DNA of 58,706 bases from a virus: the IMG/VR virus record IMGVR_UViG_3300047490_000254, positions 1-58,706 of that record, one strand, 5' to 3'. Below are positions 56,293 to 58,706 of this stretch, one piece after another. The notes under the pieces are model-generated. The model did not search any database, had not been told where the DNA came from, and saw only the letters and a list, made by a program, of their open reading frames with translations. Numbering within the stretch: the first letter of the stretch is position 1; each line of letters begins with the position of its first letter. Both the position numbers and the translations under genes were made by a program.

Positions 56293-56472
56293 TTATGGGA
56301 TATAGCTAATTCCCCACTGATGTCCTAAAAGTTCAATGTAAGCTGCCCTTTGAGTTTGATATTGCTTGAACAAATTAATCAAAAATTCTTGTGCTTGTTC
56401 CCGCGACATTTGCCTTACTTGAACTTCAAAAGCAGCTAACTGAAACTGCTGATCAATTGATAATTCAGCCAT
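56293..56472 (-). CDS. nblA: NblA, phycobilisome degradation adaptor
   Basis: 59 residues, ATG 56472 with AAGGA upstream, TAA 56295-56293. Family hallmarks: LSIDQQFQLAAFEVQV, MSREQAQEFLINLFKQ and a final LLGHQWGI. NblA binds phycobiliproteins and the Clp protease so that light-harvesting antennae are digested. Known from cyanobacteria and from some of their phages. Here it sits among phage genes, as an auxiliary metabolic gene that could free amino acids or alter light use in the infected cell. Confidence 0.93.
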   Translation of the reverse strand: MAELSIDQQFQLAAFEVQVRQMSREQAQEFLINLFKQYQTQRAAYIELLGHQWGISYIP

Positions 56473-56774
56473 AATATTAATCCTTGAAACTACTAATTAT
56501 TATTGCAGATATTTTTATTGTTGCCAATTGAATAATTGACATTTTAATAAATAAAAGTTAAGCTAATAAAATCTCGAATAAAGTTAACAGGTTTGTCACC
56601 ACTAGCAACAAAAACCTCTTTTTTGTTGCTTTTTTAACAACTTTGATCATGAAATATATCAATTACATTAATGCCCTTTCTGAAAATATACGACACAAAT
56701 CTCTGAGTACTATAGAAAGAGATATTGTGAGCCTTCTTTTATAGCGAGACAAATATTGAACATCAGTAACTATC
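56473..56774. other. 302-bp gene-free stretch
   Basis: Contains the nblA upstream region, an AT-rich stretch, the terminator at 56604-56636 and a 31-codon frame (56649-56744) lacking an RBS. No other feature is seen. Confidence 0.55.
56604..56636 (+). terminator. Intrinsic terminator
   Basis: AGCAACAAAA/TTTTGTTGCT with a seven-base loop followed by TTTTT. It would end a plus-strand RNA starting near 56550; no gene in that direction is seen. Confidence 0.7.
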
Positions 56775-57236
56775 ATGATCAGCAAAGAACAATTAGAAAT
56801 TATAGCACGTGAAAAATGCCCTAAAGCCGCCAGAATACTGGGAATTGAATTATCAAAAGTACGGTATTACAGAAGAAGAATCGTGGAAGGACATATTAAT
56901 ATTGTAGTTCCAAAAAGAGAATTAAATACATCAAGAAAATGGACTACTGAAGAAGACAGAACTTTAATGAAAGAAATTGAAAACAGCCACATTGCACAAG
57001 TCGGAATTGCGCTTAAAAGAACCAAAGAAGATGTTGAAAAAAGACTTAGCCTGATGCTGAAAAAAGAGAAAGTTAAGCTACCAATACTGGAGATTTTGAT
57101 TCAATTCCCTGATATGCTACCCAGTCAAGTTGATCAGATGAAAAGCATCTATGAATATAGCCCTCAAAGTGCGCTTAGATATTGTCAAATAATTCAAACA
57201 TACAACGATAAATACATACCAGATGAAGTAGGTTGA
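56775..57236 (+). CDS. Myb/SANT- or HTH-like DNA-binding protein
   Basis: 153 residues. SRKWTTEEDRTLMKEIENSH then IAQVGIALKRTKEDVEKRL matches the W-T-x-E-E-D...L helix set of Myb/SANT-like domains (about 56-95), rare in bacteria but seen in phages. The N-terminus (CPKAARILGIELSKVRYYRR) is a second HTH-like unit. Ends before a terminator. A likely transcription or DNA-structuring factor. Confidence 0.68.
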   Translation: MISKEQLEIIAREKCPKAARILGIELSKVRYYRRRIVEGHINIVVPKRELNTSRKWTTEEDRTLMKEIENSHIAQVGIALKRTKEDVEKRLSLMLKKEKVKLPILEILIQFPDMLPSQVDQMKSIYEYSPQSALRYCQIIQTYNDKYIPDEVG

Positions 57237-57238
57237 TT

Positions 57239-57276
57239 AAATCCCCAGTTCTTCTATCAAGGATTGGGGATTTTTG
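57239..57276 (+). terminator. Intrinsic terminator
   Basis: AAATCCCCA/TGGGGATTT arms with inner AATCC/GGATT possibility, followed by TTTTTG. Ends the 56775 gene. Confidence 0.85.
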
Positions 57277-57316
57277 TATTTACTTATCTGCTTCATGTCT
57301 TAAATAAATTTATTAA

Positions 57317-57368
57317 TTTCAGTATTGACATTATTTTCTTTATCTTATTATAGAAATATAAACAAACA
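57317..57368 (+). promoter_or_regulatory. Family-like promoter
   Basis: TTTCAGTA directly followed by TTGACA at 57325, then TATTATAG about 20 bp later. Looser match than the 23-28 kb members. The ATG at 57381 has GGGAGC upstream. Confidence 0.5.
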
Positions 57369-57380
57369 GGGAGCAAACAA

Positions 57381-57863
57381 ATGTCCACAACCATCTCTTT
57401 CAAGATCCGTACAATCAAGCATCAAATTCAAGCCTGTTTGCGGGCTATAAAGAATGGCTTGCGCTCATTCGTTGACCGACTGTGTGTATTAGAAGCAAAA
57501 TTAGAGGCAATGACACAAGTAACACCACAACCACAACCAATGAAAGTTCAAGTAAAAACCGGGCGTGAATCTCACACAACGAACTGGCGCTCTGCCATGG
57601 TTCGCATCAACGGAAAACCAATTTATGAAGTTTTGAAACCACTTTCTAAGCCAGAATGGGAGCTAATCGGCAATAGAGGCAACCACGGAAAGTGGTGTAT
57701 TGCTGAGTACGAATTGCCTATAGGGGCAATAATTGAGTTTGTCGCAAAAGCCAACTCTCAAGAACCAATTGAATTTAAGTTCAAAGTTGGTCAAATTCCT
57801 TCAGTTGATGTTGAAGGACATAAATACAGCAATGCTATTTGCGGATGGATTGTAAGCATTTAA
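57381..57863 (+). CDS. Unknown protein, layout like 37994-38437
   Basis: 160 residues. Basic helix plus coil (KIRTIKHQIQACLRAIKNGL, DRLCVLEAKLEAMT), a Gln/Pro linker, then a Trp-rich beta domain (SAMVRINGKPIYEV, GNHGKWCIAEYELPIGA). Only the N-terminal plan is shared with the 37.99-kb protein. Overlap and coupling to the next gene are absent; a SD precedes that gene. Confidence 0.62.
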   Translation: MSTTISFKIRTIKHQIQACLRAIKNGLRSFVDRLCVLEAKLEAMTQVTPQPQPMKVQVKTGRESHTTNWRSAMVRINGKPIYEVLKPLSKPEWELIGNRGNHGKWCIAEYELPIGAIIEFVAKANSQEPIEFKFKVGQIPSVDVEGHKYSNAICGWIVSI

Positions 57864-57871
57864 GGATAAAA

Positions 57872-58372
57872 ATGACAAAATATGACACTTTTGTGTACAC
57901 AGCATATTACGCTTACACAAGCTACAATAAACTTTCAGATTCTTATGCTAAAAGCATAGCTTCTGGAAATTACAATGATATCCCAGATATCATTGAGACA
58001 GGTTTAGGAGATATAGATATCGCTGACGATATCTATATGATAGAAGCTTACGAAAATCCCGGTAAGCTTTGGAATCATTGCAAAAAATCGGATTGGTATA
58101 TTCATATACCAACGGGAATAAAGATAAAAAAGGAAGTCAAAAAGTCTTGTGACTACGACAAACCGTTTGGTAACGGCACTAGTGAAACAACCCTAACAGT
58201 CAAAATCCCCATCCCTGATGGGAGAGGGAAAAACCCCAAGTCCCATAATAATAAACCAAAAATTGACGGGAAGTGCCGTCAGGTTAAATTATCAGAAGAG
58301 GAATGGAATACCCTTAAAACCCTTGGGGAAGGGAAAGGGTATTCCCAAGGAATTAGAAACCTTCTTAATTAA
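57872..58372 (+). CDS. Unknown protein with CopG-like C-terminus
   Basis: 166 residues from ATG 57872 behind TTAAGGATAAA. Aromatic start DTFVYTAYYAYTSYNKLSDS, an acidic centre containing DIDIADDIYMIEAYENPGKL, and a C-terminal VKLSEEEWNTLKTLGEGKGY then SQGIRNLL, resembling the strand-helix of RHH proteins. The DNA around 58010-58045 holds an 11-bp perfect inverted repeat inside the coding frame. Role unknown. Confidence 0.6.
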   Translation: MTKYDTFVYTAYYAYTSYNKLSDSYAKSIASGNYNDIPDIIETGLGDIDIADDIYMIEAYENPGKLWNHCKKSDWYIHIPTGIKIKKEVKKSCDYDKPFGNGTSETTLTVKIPIPDGRGKNPKSHNNKPKIDGKCRQVKLSEEEWNTLKTLGEGKGYSQGIRNLLN

Positions 58373-58386
58373 ATGATACCAAAACA

Positions 58387-58416
58387 AAACCCTGTACATC
58401 AACTACAGGGTTTTTT
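58387..58416 (+). terminator. Intrinsic terminator
   Basis: AAACCCTGTA/TACAGGGTTT with a seven-base loop and T-run; ends the 57872 gene. Confidence 0.9.
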
Positions 58417-58440
58417 CTTTTTCAAGAATTTTGTCCTTGA

Positions 58441-58632
58441 TCAATCGTGCTAAATGACAAAAATACTGTTTTTGTCCTTAAAATAATCCAATTTAACCAG
58501 GCTCAATCGTGCCAAATGCTGATTATCTCGTTAGTCAATTATGCCAACCGTTCTTGGCGATTTTAAATAGAACAAGGGGAATGTATTGCTGTACAATGGT
58601 TTTAGCCAGGGACAGGCAATTGGCACGATTGA
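58441..58632 (-). repeat. Four-iteron structured element, copy B (inverted)
   Basis: Four 13-bp motifs at 58441-58453, 58503-58515, 58535-58547 (as TCAATCGTGCCAA with changes) and 58620-58632 (TTGGCACGATTGA). Gaps are 62, 32 and 85 bp, exactly as in copy A read from the other strand. Sequence between them is also alike on the minus strand (TGTCCCTGGCTAAAACC, CCAAGAACGGTTGGCA, GACTAAC then AGATAAT). Same outer stem and two inner hairpins, with changed base pairs in the stems. Confidence 0.85.
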
Positions 58633-58706
58633 AACTAGAAAATTAAAGTCCTGATTTTCAAGGGTTTTGGGCTTTCGTATTCACTTTATATCCAAGTTCA
58701 GCTAAC

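Noticed and set aside
56649-56744. 31-codon plus-strand frame after the terminator at 56604
   Set aside because: No SD; may be chance in AT-rich DNA, although the composition is plausible.
58010-58045. Perfect 11-bp inverted repeat as an operator
   Set aside because: It lies in the middle of a coding frame and consists of GATATC-rich codons for Asp/Ile/Tyr; chance or codon bias is more likely.

Overview
The window looks like part of the genome of a long-tailed (siphovirus-type) bacteriophage, or a prophage or phage-plasmid, of a phycobilisome-containing, probably filamentous cyanobacterium. The cyanobacterial assignment rests on frequent HIP1 octamers (GCGATCGC and near variants) in coding DNA throughout, an AT-rich background, and an nblA gene (phycobilisome degradation adaptor) at 56293-56472. 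The viral assignment rests on a recognisable morphogenesis set: large and small terminase subunits, HK97-type prohead protease with scaffold, major capsid protein, decoration protein, neck proteins, tail tube, frameshifted tail-assembly chaperone and a giant tape measure protein. No portal protein, integrase or replicase was recognised, so the element must extend beyond one or both window ends. No tRNA or rRNA gene was seen.

Layout. (1) 1-21427, minus strand: the late operon, read right to left from prohead protease to a tape measure protein of at least 4537 residues that runs off the left edge. One head-tail adaptor gene (17727-18140) is inverted relative to all its neighbours. (2) 21.5-31.7 kb: early-type small genes on both strands with a recurring promoter, TerL (+), a repeat protein, an HNH protein, a four-iteron cis element, an IS200/IS605 remnant, and a minus-strand unit of TerS, STAS-like protein, ParB-like protein and C5 methyltransferase, with a displaced lambda-M-like tail protein upstream. 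(3) 31.7-37.3 kb: an intact tnpB next to a compact type IV-B CRISPR-Cas operon (cas11-csf2-csf3-cysH-csf1) without an array. (4) 37.5-46.3 kb: small unknown genes, Rha and BRO antirepressor-type genes behind a duplicated promoter-leader, an adenine-type methyltransferase, a membrane protein and a winged-helix repeat protein. (5) 46.5-53.8 kb, minus strand: an overlapping operon of about 18 genes centred on a membrane-anchored P-loop ATPase with many one- to four-helix membrane proteins. (6) 53.9-58.7 kb: an RHH-type regulator behind a large perfect operator, HAD phosphatase, GIY-YIG-like protein, nblA, small genes, and a second, inverted copy of the four-iteron element.

How the parts may work together. 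Regions 1 and 2 build and fill the virion. Promoters of one family (TTCAGT box, TTGACA, TAGACTATA) probably switch on the small genes in region 2 and at 37.9 and 57.3 kb together. The methyltransferases, type IV-B complex and antirepressors look like an inter-element competition and regulation layer. NblA would dismantle host antennae during infection. The membrane/ATPase operon has no recognised function and is the largest unexplained block.

Most notable: (a) the virus-borne type IV-B operon whose Csf1 ends in QLSLF, the consensus beta-sliding-clamp pentapeptide; (b) two inverted ~190-bp elements 31 kb apart with four 13-bp iterons at exactly the same spacing (62, 32, 85 bp); (c) a giant tape measure protein with a decayed M23-like domain; (d) a -1 frameshift in the tail chaperone that has no alternative start codon; (e) structured leaders with co-varying stems before the two antirepressor genes. 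All assignments are from reading the sequence; no database search was run.
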